From Thalassotalea sp. PS06 (GTDB taxonomy: Bacteria > Pseudomonadota > Gammaproteobacteria > Enterobacterales > Alteromonadaceae): a DNA stretch of 64,000 nucleotides. Where the stretch lies: assembly GCF_007197775.1 (NCBI RefSeq), contig NZ_CP041638.1, positions 1,922,001 through 1,986,000 of the forward strand, read 5' to 3'. The notes beneath the pieces were generated by a model that was not told the DNA's origin, ran no database searches, and was given only the letters and a program-made list of their open reading frames with translations. This document shows, piece after piece, positions 45,803 to 54,468 of the stretch (position 1 is its first letter; each line of letters opens with the position of its first letter). The position numbers and the translations under genes are program-made.

Positions 45803-48286
45803 ATGTTATTAGCAAATTACTTTCAAACAGGCTGGCGTAACCTGCTTAAAAACAAGCTGTTTTCAATGATTAACATTGTCGGCCTGGCCATTGGCTTAGC
45901 CGCATGTGCACTGATCCTGATGTTTGTAAAGCACGAAACCAGCTACGATAGTTTCTGGGCAAATGCCGAGACCATTCATCGTTCTCACATTACCTTTGCC
46001 ATTCCAGGCCGGGATCCTATGCATGCGGTATCCTCACCTGGGCCATTGATTCACGCCCTGAAAAAGGACTTCCCGCAGATCGAAGCTGCTTCGCGAATTG
46101 CAGGCTGGGGACCAACCATTAAACACAATGGCCAGGTATTTGTTGAACCCATTAAAATGGTGGATGGCGACTTTACCGATATCTTCGACATTGACGTTAT
46201 CGCCGGCGATTTAGAGCAGTCCTTAAGTGACAACTCATCAATTGTACTTAGCGAAACCGTCGCCAAAAAATACTTTGGAGATAGTGACCCGTTAGGTCAG
46301 GTATTGGCGCTGGATTTCAACTTCTACAAAAAAGATTTCAAGGTTGGCGCTGTGATCGCTGATAGCCCGAGAAACAGCCAAATAGAATTACCCGCGATGA
46401 TCCTAATCGATGAAACTGCGTGGGAAAGCCAGAATTACATGTTCAACGCCTGGTTCTCGGTTAATTCGCAGCTTTATTTTAAAACTAAGCAAGCAACGGA
46501 TCTTGCGCTCATTAACTCGCAGCTAGATGACTTTGCTAACCGCAACTTCCCACAGATGCCAATTGGTGGTGATGACGCTAAAGCTTCAGACTTTATCAAA
46601 CTGTCGGCAATGAACATTCAGGATCTCCACCTGAATGCCATTGGATTTGGCGAAATGCGTCCACAAGGCAGCAAAACGACGGTAATTACCTTCTCGGCGA
46701 TTGCGGTTTTAATCTTGCTTATTGCCTGTATTAACTTCATGAACCTTTCGACTGCACATGCAGCCAAACGTGCTAAAGAAGTATCCTTGCGAAAAGTATT
46801 GGGTGCAACACGCGGCAACCTGATCACTCAGTTTTTGGGCGAATCAGTATTGATGACATTGATTTCTGTGCTATTGGCATTTGCCATGGTTGAGCTTGCG
46901 CTACCGTTTTATAACGAAACACTGAATCAGGAACTTGTTGTAAATTATGACATTAACACCATAGCGACCTTACTTGGCTTAGCGGTTAGTGTTGGTGTAT
47001 TAAGCGGACTGTATCCAGCGTTTATCCTATCGGGCTTTCGCCCTGCCACTGTGCTTAAAGCCAACAAATCGGCAGAAACTGGTGCATCCTTAAAGCTTCG
47101 TGCTGCACTAGTTATCTTTCAGTTTGCGGTTTCTATCGGCCTGTTTATTTCCACCAGTGTGGTATATAGCCAGATGCAGTATGCGATGGAAATGGATGCT
47201 GGTTTTAATAAAGAAAATATGATGGTAATTCACCGTATCAATCGTGAAGAAGCAGGAAACAAGCGTGACGTATTGTTACAGGAGATTGAGAAGCACCCGC
47301 AAGTTACCAGCGTAACCTTCTCTAGCGAAACGCCGGGCAATGCCAATGAAAACAATACATCCATGCGCACGCCGGAAATGGCCGAAGAAGATGCATTGAT
47401 TATGGGTCAACGCAGTGTCGGTTATAACTTTTTCAAAACCTACGAGATTAACCTGGTTGCCGGTCGAGCCTATGATAAAAATCGCAACGACGTTGGACCA
47501 TCAACCGAAGAACTGCGCGAAGGTGCAACCCACCCGGGCAGCATTGTTATCAATGAATCTGCACTACGTCGCTTTGGTTTTGCAGACGCTGAAAGTGCCC
47601 TGGGTAAAACTCTGATTACTGGCCGTGGCGATCCGGGTGAAGAGCTTTACGTTAACCTGACCATTATCGGTGTTGTCGAAGATATCCATTTCAGCAGTTT
47701 GCATTCGACCATACGCCCTGAGGTATACCCACTTGGGTTGGATTTCGTCAACAGCATCAGCGTGCGCTTTAATGGTTCGCCAGAGCAACTAAAAACCGAT
47801 GTTGAAAACCTATGGCGTCAGGAGATCCCTGGAATTCCATTCGCCCATAGCTTTGTCGAAGATGATATCGCTGAGCTTTATCAGGCAGAACAAGGTGAAG
47901 CAACCATGTTCGCCACCTTCTCTGCATTAGCCATTTTGGTTGCATCATTAGGATTGTTTGGTCTGGCAAGCTTTACCGCAGATCGACGTACCAAAGAAAT
48001 TGGGGTCCGCAAAGTAATGGGCGCTGGTGTATTCGATATTGTGAAGATGTTGATGTGGCAATTTAGTAAGCCAGTCATGATCGCAAGCTTAATTGCCTGG
48101 CCAGTAGCTTTCTACTTTATGAGCGATTGGTTGGAAGCCTTCGTATATCGTATCGATACCAGCTTGATCATCGCTATGTGTGCGGTCGCTGCCCTATTCG
48201 CTCTGTGTATTGCCTGGATAACCGTTGCCAGCAACTCCATTCGTGTTGCCCGTGCCAACCCTATCAAGGCACTACGATACGAATAA
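45803..48286 (+). CDS. FtsX-like ABC transporter permease with two MacB-type domains
   Basis: 827 residues. An N-terminal transmembrane helix (MINIVGLAIGLAACALILMF), a MacB periplasmic core domain, three helices with the FtsX core (RAKEVSLRKVLGATRGNL), a second helix set and periplasmic domain, and a final FtsX core (RRTKEIGVRKVMGAG). This duplicated design is common in Bacteroidetes and marine gammaproteobacteria and is associated with export of peptides or lipophilic compounds. Substrate unknown. Preceded by AAGGAAGAAA. Confidence 0.88.
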   Translation: MLLANYFQTGWRNLLKNKLFSMINIVGLAIGLAACALILMFVKHETSYDSFWANAETIHRSHITFAIPGRDPMHAVSSPGPLIHALKKDFPQIEAASRIAGWGPTIKHNGQVFVEPIKMVDGDFTDIFDIDVIAGDLEQSLSDNSSIVLSETVAKKYFGDSDPLGQVLALDFNFYKKDFKVGAVIADSPRNSQIELPAMILIDETAWESQNYMFNAWFSVNSQLYFKTKQATDLALINSQLDDFANRNFPQMPIGGDDAKASDFIKLSAMNIQDLHLNAIGFGEMRPQGSKTTVITFSAIAVLILLIACINFMNLSTAHAAKRAKEVSLRKVLGATRGNLITQFLGESVLMTLISVLLAFAMVELALPFYNETLNQELVVNYDINTIATLLGLAVSVGVLSGLYPAFILSGFRPATVLKANKSAETGASLKLRAALVIFQFAVSIGLFISTSVVYSQMQYAMEMDAGFNKENMMVIHRINREEAGNKRDVLLQEIEKHPQVTSVTFSSETPGNANENNTSMRTPEMAEEDALIMGQRSVGYNFFKTYEINLVAGRAYDKNRNDVGPSTEELREGATHPGSIVINESALRRFGFADAESALGKTLITGRGDPGEELYVNLTIIGVVEDIHFSSLHSTIRPEVYPLGLDFVNSISVRFNGSPEQLKTDVENLWRQEIPGIPFAHSFVEDDIAELYQAEQGEATMFATFSALAILVASLGLFGLASFTADRRTKEIGVRKVMGAGVFDIVKMLMWQFSKPVMIASLIAWPVAFYFMSDWLEAFVYRIDTSLIIAMCAVAALFALCIAWITVASNSIRVARANPIKALRYE

Positions 48287-48311
48287 CAATAGGTAACCTG
48301 CGGGACAGATG

Positions 48312-48545
48312 TCATTTACTGGCTCTGTTCCACTTTTTCCAGAGGTCTGCTCGAAGCAAATCATCATTAACAAGTTCAGCGCCAAATGATACTGATTCAC
48401 AGCTAATCGCATAAGTAACCTGGTTTTATCCATCTTCAAGCCAATATCTGCCAGTACCCTTGCACCACTCATCAAAGTACCATTTTGCAACGATTGCAGC
48501 CGCAGAGGGCTTATCAGTGAGCAAAAAACACTCAACTGTAAACAT
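48312..48545 (-). pseudogene. Relic of a GNAT-like acetyltransferase
   Basis: From ATG 48545 the frame reads MFTVECFLLTDKPSAAAIVA then KWYFDEWCKGTG, which resembles the N-terminus of GNAT acetyltransferases. An in-frame TAA at 48428-48426 stops it after 39 codons. The same frame then continues for 37 codons ending LRADLWKKWNRASK. The core acetyl-CoA binding region is absent. It fills most of the 350-bp gap between the permease and methyltransferase genes; nothing else is seen there. Confidence 0.45.
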
Positions 48546-48636
48546 GTCGAATCTTATTTAAACGATTGCCAAACCATTTTTATTTTCATATCGTAGTAGC
48601 TGTAATTTAAATGTTAAACATTTGCATGGAGTAGTT

Positions 48637-49590
48637 ATGCAGCATTGGGATGCATATTGGAAGTGCGGTTTTGTTACATCATTCGGTAACGCATTTTCAG
48701 ACAATTATGAAGGAGCCTTTTTAGATTTCTGGCACTCGACGTTTTCGTCACTGCCAAAGAAGTCAAACGTGCTCGACATTGCCACCGGCAATGCCTCTTT
48801 GCCTCTGATAGGCATCAATATTTCACACGATTTGCAATTAGAACATACTTTCACTGGAACCGATTTGGCCTCCGTTGATGTATCGTTAATTGAATCTAAG
48901 TTGCAGGACTTACCGGATTACACCAAAGACGCCTTTAATATCCTGCCCGGTGTTTGTTCCACCAAGCTCCCTTTTGCCGACCAAAGCTTTGACTGTGTTA
49001 CGTCTCAATACGGGTTTGAATACAGTAATCAGGCAAAAACCATCGAGCAAATATCCAGGGTATGCAAGGTGGATGGTGAGGTTGTACTAGTAACCCACCA
49101 TGCCGAATCGGTAATTTTGCAACGTAACAATAAAACCATTCAATTGTTAAATAAGATCCTCAGTAATTCTGGCTTGCTATCAATCATCACCAAACTGGTA
49201 AAACAACTAGGTGACGGCGCCCCGCTTCACGACGATAAAAGTGAAAAGTTGCGAAACAAGTTAAATCAGAAAATCCGCAGCCTTGAGGCAGAAGATAAAA
49301 CCAGCTATTTCGACACCAATGTACAGGATTTGATATCTGGACTTTTTCAAAAAGGTAGCGGATTGCCAGCAAAGACTAAGCTTGCGAAAATTGAAGAGTT
49401 CAAAATTGAAGCCCGGGCGCATTTGCAACGCCTTGCGGACTTAAAGAAAGCAGCACTCAATAGTAAGAATCTGGAACTGTTAGAAGCTCAGGCAAAACAA
49501 GCTGGTCTGGTTTTGCACAGTATCGAAGAACTTATCGGCGATAAAAACAATCTTCTCGCCTGGATCGTTAAGTTTAAGAAAGTAAGTTGA
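48637..49590 (+). CDS. Class I SAM-dependent methyltransferase
   Basis: 317 residues from ATG 48637, with GGAG five bases upstream; a TTG start five codons earlier is less likely. Motif I VLDIATGNASLPL, an acidic second strand (FTGTDLASVD), and FDCVTSQYGFEYSNQAKTI as motif IV/post-IV resemble Methyltransf_11 enzymes. A long helical insertion and C-terminal helices (about 170-300) are unlike small-molecule methyltransferases. The substrate is unknown. It is the last gene before the integron and reads toward it. Confidence 0.75.
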   Translation: MQHWDAYWKCGFVTSFGNAFSDNYEGAFLDFWHSTFSSLPKKSNVLDIATGNASLPLIGINISHDLQLEHTFTGTDLASVDVSLIESKLQDLPDYTKDAFNILPGVCSTKLPFADQSFDCVTSQYGFEYSNQAKTIEQISRVCKVDGEVVLVTHHAESVILQRNNKTIQLLNKILSNSGLLSIITKLVKQLGDGAPLHDDKSEKLRNKLNQKIRSLEAEDKTSYFDTNVQDLISGLFQKGSGLPAKTKLAKIEEFKIEARAHLQRLADLKKAALNSKNLELLEAQAKQAGLVLHSIEELIGDKNNLLAWIVKFKKVS

Positions 49591-49708
49591 TAGGCATAGC
49601 GGGAACTCGTTCATTGGAACCTAGGTGCCCCGGACATCGTTCTTTGAATAGGGGCATAGGGTAACCTGTCAGATCAGGTCTGAGCTAGTACACATACTGT
49701 TGTACACC

Positions 49709-50071
49709 TTATGTGTTTATGAGTGGCTTGCCAGATATTATTTTCGCGATAAAAATAGACATCTCAACAGATAAAACAATCACAAAAATGTATATCAAGA
49801 TAGGTATAAACCCCATAAAGGAGCTTATAAACACTATAGATATAATGAAATTAGCAGCATCCATGAAAAATTGAGTTTCGATTATACAACTCTCAACACT
49901 CATGTCAGCAGCATCCCATCCCTGACAATTTGAAGCGAATAAAATGGGGAGTAAAAACGTACAAAAATATATAATAGCCCTAGCTTTTCCTGATTTTTTC
50001 AACGTATTTTCCCTATCGACAACAACAAAGTTCACTGTCCAAGTAGTTGGTATGAATCCTATCTCAGCCAC
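49709..50071 (-). CDS. Small membrane protein at the distal integron edge
   Basis: 120 residues if started at GTG 50071. A TTG at 50002 with AGGGA upstream gives 97 residues and has the better ribosome binding site. Three hydrophobic segments: AIIYFCTFLLPILFA, FIISIVFISSFMGFIPILIY and IFVIVLSVEMSIFIAKII. A pair of cysteines lies in the loop. No family recognised. No clear attC is seen downstream, so whether it is a terminal cassette or chromosomal is open. Confidence 0.5.
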   Translation of the reverse strand: MAEIGFIPTTWTVNFVVVDRENTLKKSGKARAIIYFCTFLLPILFASNCQGWDAADMSVESCIIETQFFMDAANFIISIVFISSFMGFIPILIYIFVIVLSVEMSIFIAKIISGKPLINT

Positions 50072-50109
50072 ATTATTGTATTTTCGCTAGTTCATTGGCA
50101 ATAGCAAGT

Positions 50110-50342
50110 TTAAAGTGCACTATCGCTAACTTTCGGCTTGTTAAAATACATACTTAAAAGCCGTTGCATTTCAGGAACTACTTCCTGTTCAAACCAGGGG
50201 TTTTTCTTTTTCCAGATGTTGTTTCGAGGAGAAGGATGCGGAAGTGGTAACAGATTTTATAATGCTTTACCGTTTCCGTTAATGTCGCTTCCCTGCCCGA
50301 AAGAAAGACTCCTAAAACTAAATTTCCCAGCAAACTTCCTTA
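50110..50342 (-). pseudogene. C17: chimeric relic of a membrane-protein cassette and a uracil-DNA glycosylase-like gene
   Basis: The 3' part (50110-50250) encodes LPHPSPRNNIWKKKNPWFEQ followed by EVVPEMQRLL, the C-terminal signature of a uracil-DNA glycosylase family. It then runs 14 codons to TAA 50112-50110. A TAA lies in frame just upstream (near 50259). The 5' part (50311-50342) matches the start of cassette C14 (52813-52850; 35 of 40 bases) and would read LGNLVLGVFL. Two cassettes thus appear fused with loss of both middles. Confidence 0.65.
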
Positions 50343-50439
50343 TACCAACGTTTTTGTTTAAGGGCGAGCGTAAGCGAGTCCAAAGCCCGCCCGCTTTTGC
50401 GGGTAAAAAGTGTGCTTCTCTTACAACTGATTGTTAGGC
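50343..50439 (-). repeat. attC of C16
   Basis: Outer boxes TACCAAC (50343) and GTTAGGC (50433-50439), about 97 bp. The interior is divergent but self-complementary (GGGCGAGCG...CCGC). Confidence 0.6.
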
Positions 50440-50441
50440 CA

Positions 50442-50894
50442 TTACTCGACAAAGTTGTAAACTAACCAATCTGGACGCTCATTGGTGATTAAATATTCCC
50501 TGACTGCAGTTAGCGCTCGATGTTTACTAATACATTCTTCATTTGATGGCGCGATTTTCTCACCTTGTGCCACTTTTAATCTATCATGTTCATTAGCAGA
50601 TATCGGATTATCTTGATCGATAGCCCGGTATTCACTCCAGTTTTCATCATGGAAAATTAGATTTGCAATTTGATTGTACCATTCAAGAGCGAACAAGCTA
50701 TCGACAAATCGTTTTTGTAAACCGAATAATCTATGCCACCAAGGTCTTTTGCCACCATCTTTTCCGACCCAAATCTTACAAGTTTCTAGATTCTCAACAC
50801 TTTTTAGAAACTCTAAAACTTCAACAATAGATGGAAATTCCTCTTCCTCATCATTTATTTCAACAAACCATTTATCTAATGCAGAATGATTCAC
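50442..50894 (-). CDS. C16: Imm1-like immunity protein candidate
   Basis: 150 residues from GTG 50894, chosen because AAGGA lies six bases upstream. A longer frame would start inside the attC of the neighbour. The C-terminal pattern HRALTAVREYLITNERPDWL with a final VYNF resembles the Imm1 family of polymorphic-toxin immunity proteins, which end in AL-x-A-x-x-x-FL-x-x-x-x-RP-x-x-V-x-W/Y. The middle is Trp-rich (GGKRPWWHRLFG). No toxin is adjacent. The family call is moderate; it could be another small acidic cassette protein. Confidence 0.6.
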   Translation of the reverse strand: MNHSALDKWFVEINDEEEEFPSIVEVLEFLKSVENLETCKIWVGKDGGKRPWWHRLFGLQKRFVDSLFALEWYNQIANLIFHDENWSEYRAIDQDNPISANEHDRLKVAQGEKIAPSNEECISKHRALTAVREYLITNERPDWLVYNFVE

Positions 50895-50909
50895 GATTAT
50901 TCCTTGTGG

Positions 50910-50971
50910 AGCCAACGTTGTGTCGATCAGCCGCCGGTCGAAGTCCAGTCCGCTGCATCGGCTTGTTGGGG
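50910..50971 (-). repeat. attC of C15, short and GC-rich
   Basis: About 62 bp with outer boxes GCCAAC (50911-50916) and GTTGGGGC (50965-50972). Much shorter than the others in the array (84-129 bp). Confidence 0.6.
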
Positions 50972-51011
50972 CTATCGAATCCTGGTGAAACCACGACTGC
51001 AGTCACGTCAC

Positions 51012-52388
51012 TCACCGAATTCGTGTCCCGATCGGTGCTTGATCTCCTCGACCCCAGACCAACATGTTCACTCGCCCTCTGTCGCCGCGCTCGAATCGGA
51101 CCGTCGCATAGAGCATGCGCGAAAACCATGTTCCGTCGGACATCGGTACGAGTTCAGAGTCAGCGCCTTGGTTTGCACGCGCCAGCAGACGCCCGTTCGA
51201 TTCCAGAATTGTTACCTTGAATCCAGGGCCGAATGAGTATTCCCCCACAAAGTCGACCAACGGATCTAGCGGTCGTTCGGCAAAGATACGAACTTCCGGC
51301 TTCGGGGGCAACTCGTCGAAAACGATGGCGGCCACGGCTCGACGGATGTCGTCGCGCGCGACAGACTGGACGTTGCTCAAAATCACGACAGTCGTCTGTT
51401 CATTCAGATATCTGGCAGTGTCGCTGGCATATCCCGAGACGCGACCGTCGTGACTGATGACATCTCGTGAAAATCTCTTGAACACACTTACGCCATACCC
51501 ATACGCGTGCCCATAGTCATGCATGAGCTTTGCGTATGACGCTCCGCTCAGCAACCGTCCGCCATGCAGGGCGTTATTCCAGGTTAGCAGATCGGCCGCT
51601 GAGGACCACAATGACCCCGAGCCCTTGCTGTACGCTTCGGCCATAGGTACCGTACGGACCAGATCGTGTCGACCCCACGGATCGTAACCCGGAACCCGAT
51701 TTCTCACGGCCGGAACCTGTCGGTCGTCAGACGTGCTGGCCATGCCCAGTGGCTTGAAGATCCTGTCTGCCAGATAGTCGCCATAGGTCATCCCTGAGAC
51801 GTGTTCGATGATGGCTGCTAGCAGGGAATAGCCGCCATTGCTGTAGGCATAGGTCGAGCCAGGCGGATGTGTCAGAGGCATTTCCCCGAGATCTTGGATA
51901 ACGTCGGAAAAGGATCCACCTTTCCCTCCAGTCTCGCCGAATCGCTTCAGTGAATAGACATCAGCGACTCCCGATGTATGAGTCAGTAGTTGCTCGATCG
52001 TAATAGGCTCGCCCGGCTTGAAGTCAGGGAGGTACAGTTTGATCAAGTCGCTCGTTTTCAGTCTGCCTTCCTGCTCAAGAAGCAGGATTGCCACGGCAGT
52101 GAACTGCTTCGATATGGAACCGATCAAGAATCTTCCTGCTGGCCGGTGTGGAACCCCCAGCTCGATACTGGCAAGTCCGTAGGAGAGGATCAGAGGGGGC
52201 TCTTCGCTGCGCTGAACGGCAACTACGCCCATGAAATCTCCAGCGGCAACGTACGGAGCCACAGCACGGTCTATTTCAGACGTCAGATCAGATACAGCAT
52301 CCGATTGCTCGGTTTGTGTGGCTCCAGTGACGCCGATGAAGAAAGTGGACACCCACCCAATCAAGACTATCAACCTGGCAATTCGCAT
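51012..52388 (-). CDS. C15: exported serine hydrolase, beta-lactamase class C superfamily
   Basis: 458 residues with a signal peptide (about 1-23, cleavage near GATQ). Catalytic motifs of the AmpC/esterase-b/D-Ala-D-Ala carboxypeptidase superfamily: S91-ISK-94, Y182-SN-184, and SHDGRVSG near 320 in the position of KTG. Such enzymes range from esterases to peptidases; true beta-lactamase activity is not implied. A C-terminal beta domain of about 90 residues follows. Preceded by AAGGGAGA. Base composition and codon use are far more GC-rich than every neighbour, a sign of recent capture. Confidence 0.85.
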   Translation of the reverse strand: MRIARLIVLIGWVSTFFIGVTGATQTEQSDAVSDLTSEIDRAVAPYVAAGDFMGVVAVQRSEEPPLILSYGLASIELGVPHRPAGRFLIGSISKQFTAVAILLLEQEGRLKTSDLIKLYLPDFKPGEPITIEQLLTHTSGVADVYSLKRFGETGGKGGSFSDVIQDLGEMPLTHPPGSTYAYSNGGYSLLAAIIEHVSGMTYGDYLADRIFKPLGMASTSDDRQVPAVRNRVPGYDPWGRHDLVRTVPMAEAYSKGSGSLWSSAADLLTWNNALHGGRLLSGASYAKLMHDYGHAYGYGVSVFKRFSRDVISHDGRVSGYASDTARYLNEQTTVVILSNVQSVARDDIRRAVAAIVFDELPPKPEVRIFAERPLDPLVDFVGEYSFGPGFKVTILESNGRLLARANQGADSELVPMSDGTWFSRMLYATVRFERGDRGRVNMLVWGRGDQAPIGTRIR

Positions 52389-52416
52389 GAGAATCTCCCT
52401 TGGAACTATTCTGTCC

Positions 52417-52520
52417 GCCCAACGCCCTGTTAAGGGGCTGATAATGCCTGGCTAAACTTGTGTAGCGAAGCGGAACTGAGCCAAGCTGTAGCAGTCCCGC
52501 ACTTAATTGGCTTGTTATAC
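52417..52520 (-). repeat. attC of C14
   Basis: Boxes GCCCAAC (52417-52423) and GTTATAC (52514-52520); 104 bp with GGCTAAAC/GAGCCAAGC arms. Confidence 0.85.
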
Positions 52521-52832
52521 GTATTTTACGCAGAACCTAAATCGATGAGCCAATTTAACTAAACCAAAACTGACGATAGGGAACAAAGGCGTAAATATGA
52601 TAAATATTAAAAACAGCCCACCATCCATTAAACCAGCGTCGGTATTTCTCAATGGAGTTATAAATATAACTAACATCATAAGAATGAAAGTTAGCGGCCC
52701 CGTAAGTAAAGTGATAATGGTTTTAGAAACACGATTAAGCTTTTGTTCGTATGATTTTGAAAAGTAACCGCATACCAAAAAAGATATGTAGAAATGAACG
52801 AAAAGAAAAACACCTAAAACTAAATACCCCAC
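52515..52832 (-). CDS. C14: small membrane protein
   Basis: 105 residues from GTG 52832 with AGGGAAG upstream. Three hydrophobic segments: VLGVFLFVHFYISFLVCGYF, ITLLTGPLTFILMMLVIFIT and GLFLIFIIFTPLFPIVSFGL. The stop codon lies inside the attC core box, as is usual for cassettes. No family recognised. Its first 14 codons have a relative in C17. Confidence 0.65.
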   Translation of the reverse strand: MGYLVLGVFLFVHFYISFLVCGYFSKSYEQKLNRVSKTIITLLTGPLTFILMMLVIFITPLRNTDAGLMDGGLFLIFIIFTPLFPIVSFGLVKLAHRFRFCVKYV

Positions 52833-52844
52833 CGAACTTCCCTA

Positions 52845-52973
52845 TACCAACGCCGTTATAACCGGCCGGAGTTGCGTTGGTTGTTTTGTGGTAGCGTAGC
52901 GTAAAACCGCAAAACAAGCGACGCAACGGAGGTCCAGCCAGCGTGCTGGCGGTGGTTGATAACTTTGTTATGT
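52845..52973 (-). repeat. attC of C13
   Basis: Boxes TACCAAC (52845-52851) and GTTATGT (52967-52973); 129 bp, the longest in the array, close to Vibrio repeat length. Confidence 0.8.
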
Positions 52974-53291
52974 GTTTTCATTGATGAACTCTGCTGAAAG
53001 CCTTTTGCGGTTCATTGTTTGGTACGCGACGTAATAAGCACATTTTAATAAGTGAGCATACTCTGGATCTGAATCTTCTACTTCACGAACTGCAATAGTA
53101 CCTAAACTCAGCTCTTTGAAACGATTTAAATCGGTATGGTTGCCATCAAAATAGTCAATTAGAAAAACCAGTTGATTCTTTACAGACTCGTACATTCCAC
53201 ACAGAGCATTACGGCTCTTGAGTTTTGCTTCCGTTGCCTGCAACGCCTTCATACAAACATCTAACTTTATCTGATTCTGATCCATTCTCAT
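52968..53291 (-). CDS. C13: Tsi6-like immunity protein
   Basis: 107 residues, all helical. The C-terminal half, FKELSLGTIAVREVEDSDPE followed by LLKCAYYVAYQ, closely resembles Tsi6 of Pseudomonas aeruginosa (LTLGSIAVKEFDETDPE, LKDAYYVG), the antidote to the type VI secretion NADase Tse6. An N-terminal helix (DVCMKALQATEAKLKSRNAL) and the QLVFLIDYFDG segment also fit. No Tse6-type toxin accompanies it. It may protect against a competitor's effector. The match is from memory of the family. Confidence 0.72.
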   Translation of the reverse strand: MRMDQNQIKLDVCMKALQATEAKLKSRNALCGMYESVKNQLVFLIDYFDGNHTDLNRFKELSLGTIAVREVEDSDPEYAHLLKCAYYVAYQTMNRKRLSAEFINENT

Positions 53292-53295
53292 TTAC

Positions 53296-53395
53296 ACATA
53301 ACGCCTTGCTAAGCGCGCAAAAAATTGTTGGCTAAAATTAGCGAGGAACGAGCAAAAGCCAACTGTTTTTTGTCCGTTTAAGCAACTTGTTATAA
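53296..53395 (-). repeat. attC of C12
   Basis: Boxes ACATAAC (53296-53302) and GTTATAA (53389-53395); inner arms GTTGGCTAAAA / AGCCAACTG. Confidence 0.85.
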
Positions 53396-54022
53396 CTAAA
53401 TTACACTTAACCTATCAGGTTTTAAAGTAAATGAACCCTGAGATTCGAATAGCTTATTTGCTAATTCCTCTGAGCTATTCTCTTTTGCGTAATCCAATTC
53501 TTGAGCTGTAATACCTGTAATTTGCAGTATATCGACTTTTCCAGATGTTAAGTCGAATGATTCAGGGAATTGATTTGGCATTACAACCATTAAGCTTGAA
53601 ATATTCGGCTCAATTTTCATTGGAATACGGTCTCCATAGTCAACTAGAGGTTTATCACCGTAATGACCAACGGACACAAGAATATTGAAAGCTACTAAAC
53701 TACGTAACGCATTTATAGCCCAATCACTTTCCTCATTTGTTTCGAGAATAAACTCAGTTCCGAAACCTGAATACTCTTGCGGGTCATCTGATTCCCATGT
53801 ATTAGACATGCCAGAGGTGACATAAACCCAAGTTTTTCTGTCACTCGTTGGAGCACATTTGAAAACACCAAAATGTAACCATCTAGGATCAATGCTGTCG
53901 ATGCCAAATTGATTTTTGAATAGAGAGGCATCTAACGGGTAAATACCTTCACCAGTACCGCCAAATAATTCTGGATATACTTGTTCTTCTCTTTGTTCCC
54001 ACGAATCTTCCAGCAGACTCAT
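53396..54022 (-). CDS. C12: SUFU-domain protein, immunity candidate
   Basis: 208 residues comprising a bacterial suppressor-of-fused (SUFU) domain: WLHFGVFKCAP, TWVYVTSGMSNTWE, EYSGFGTEFILET, WAINALRSLVAFNILVSVGH and LTSGKVDILQITGITAQELD. In bacteria this superfamily is a known class of immunity proteins of polymorphic toxin systems. Preceded by AAAGGAAG. No toxin neighbour. Cytoplasmic, no signal peptide. Confidence 0.82.
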   Translation of the reverse strand: MSLLEDSWEQREEQVYPELFGGTGEGIYPLDASLFKNQFGIDSIDPRWLHFGVFKCAPTSDRKTWVYVTSGMSNTWESDDPQEYSGFGTEFILETNEESDWAINALRSLVAFNILVSVGHYGDKPLVDYGDRIPMKIEPNISSLMVVMPNQFPESFDLTSGKVDILQITGITAQELDYAKENSSEELANKLFESQGSFTLKPDRLSVI

Positions 54023-54035
54023 AATCTTCCTTTAG

Positions 54036-54131
54036 TTATAACGCCCGCCTAAACGGCGGAAAATGCTTGGCTATAATGTTTATCGAACGTAGCCAAGCGT
54101 TTTACGTCCGATTTTAAGGCACTTGTTAGGA
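54036..54131 (-). repeat. attC of C11
   Basis: Boxes TTATAAC (54036-54042) and GTTAGGA (54125-54131). Interior identical to the attC at 57812-57907. Confidence 0.88.
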
Positions 54132-54354
54132 AAGCCAGCGCCATTGTCGACTGCTACTTTCTCTTTGCTAACACTTTACTCATAAACTTGCGCTGAGAAA
54201 AGATATACGTTCTCTATTTTCATACGCTCGATTTATTTACTTATGGAAACAATACGCTGCCTGGGAGTTGATGTGCTGGATTGATTATTATCTGAAAAGA
54301 CACCCTTCCCTGATGTTACCGCTTCCCTTAAATTTTTACACGGAAGATCAGTCT
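54132..54354 (-). other. C11: cassette without sense ORF (copy A)
   Basis: About 220 bp with no minus-strand ORF. It shares a core of roughly 75 bp (54245-54330) with C4 and C2: TACGCTGCCTGGGAGTTGAT, a variable stretch, then CCTTCCCTGA on the plus strand. A plus-strand frame (HFTHKLALRKDIRSLFSYAR onward, through YAAWELMCW) is open to a TAA within the right-hand attC box. The frame has no ATG at its beginning. It may be regulatory, an RNA, or a relic. Confidence 0.6.
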
Positions 54355-54438
54355 TCCTAACGCTTTGGTAAGGGGCGCGCTTTAGCGCGTCCCGCGTAGG
54401 GCCGAAGGCCCAGAGTGTACTTGACCAACTTGTTAGGC
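54355..54438 (-). repeat. attC of C10
   Basis: Boxes TCCTAAC (54355-54361) and GTTAGGC (54432-54438); 84 bp with GGGGCGCGC / GCGCGTCCC inner pairing, unlike its neighbours. Confidence 0.75.
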
Positions 54439-54468
54439 ATATTTTGAAACAACCGCGAATTCACTATG

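Noticed and set aside
49591..49708. attC downstream of the 49709 membrane protein
   Set aside because: There are inverted repeats (TGCCCC/GGGGCA) but no paired RYYYAAC and GTTRRRY boxes.
50086..50152. attC at the distal end of C17
   Set aside because: TGTTAAAAT at 50139 and CTAGTTC near 50086 could be degenerate core boxes, but the pairing is too weak to call a site.
51012..52388. Antibiotic resistance beta-lactamase
   Set aside because: The fold motifs SISK, YSN and HDG fit the broad class C/esterase superfamily; the length and HxG motif do not indicate a true beta-lactamase.
52917..53291. Toxin-antitoxin pair formed by C13 and a neighbour
   Set aside because: Each gene has its own attC and the neighbours are a membrane protein and a SUFU protein; no toxin-like partner is seen.
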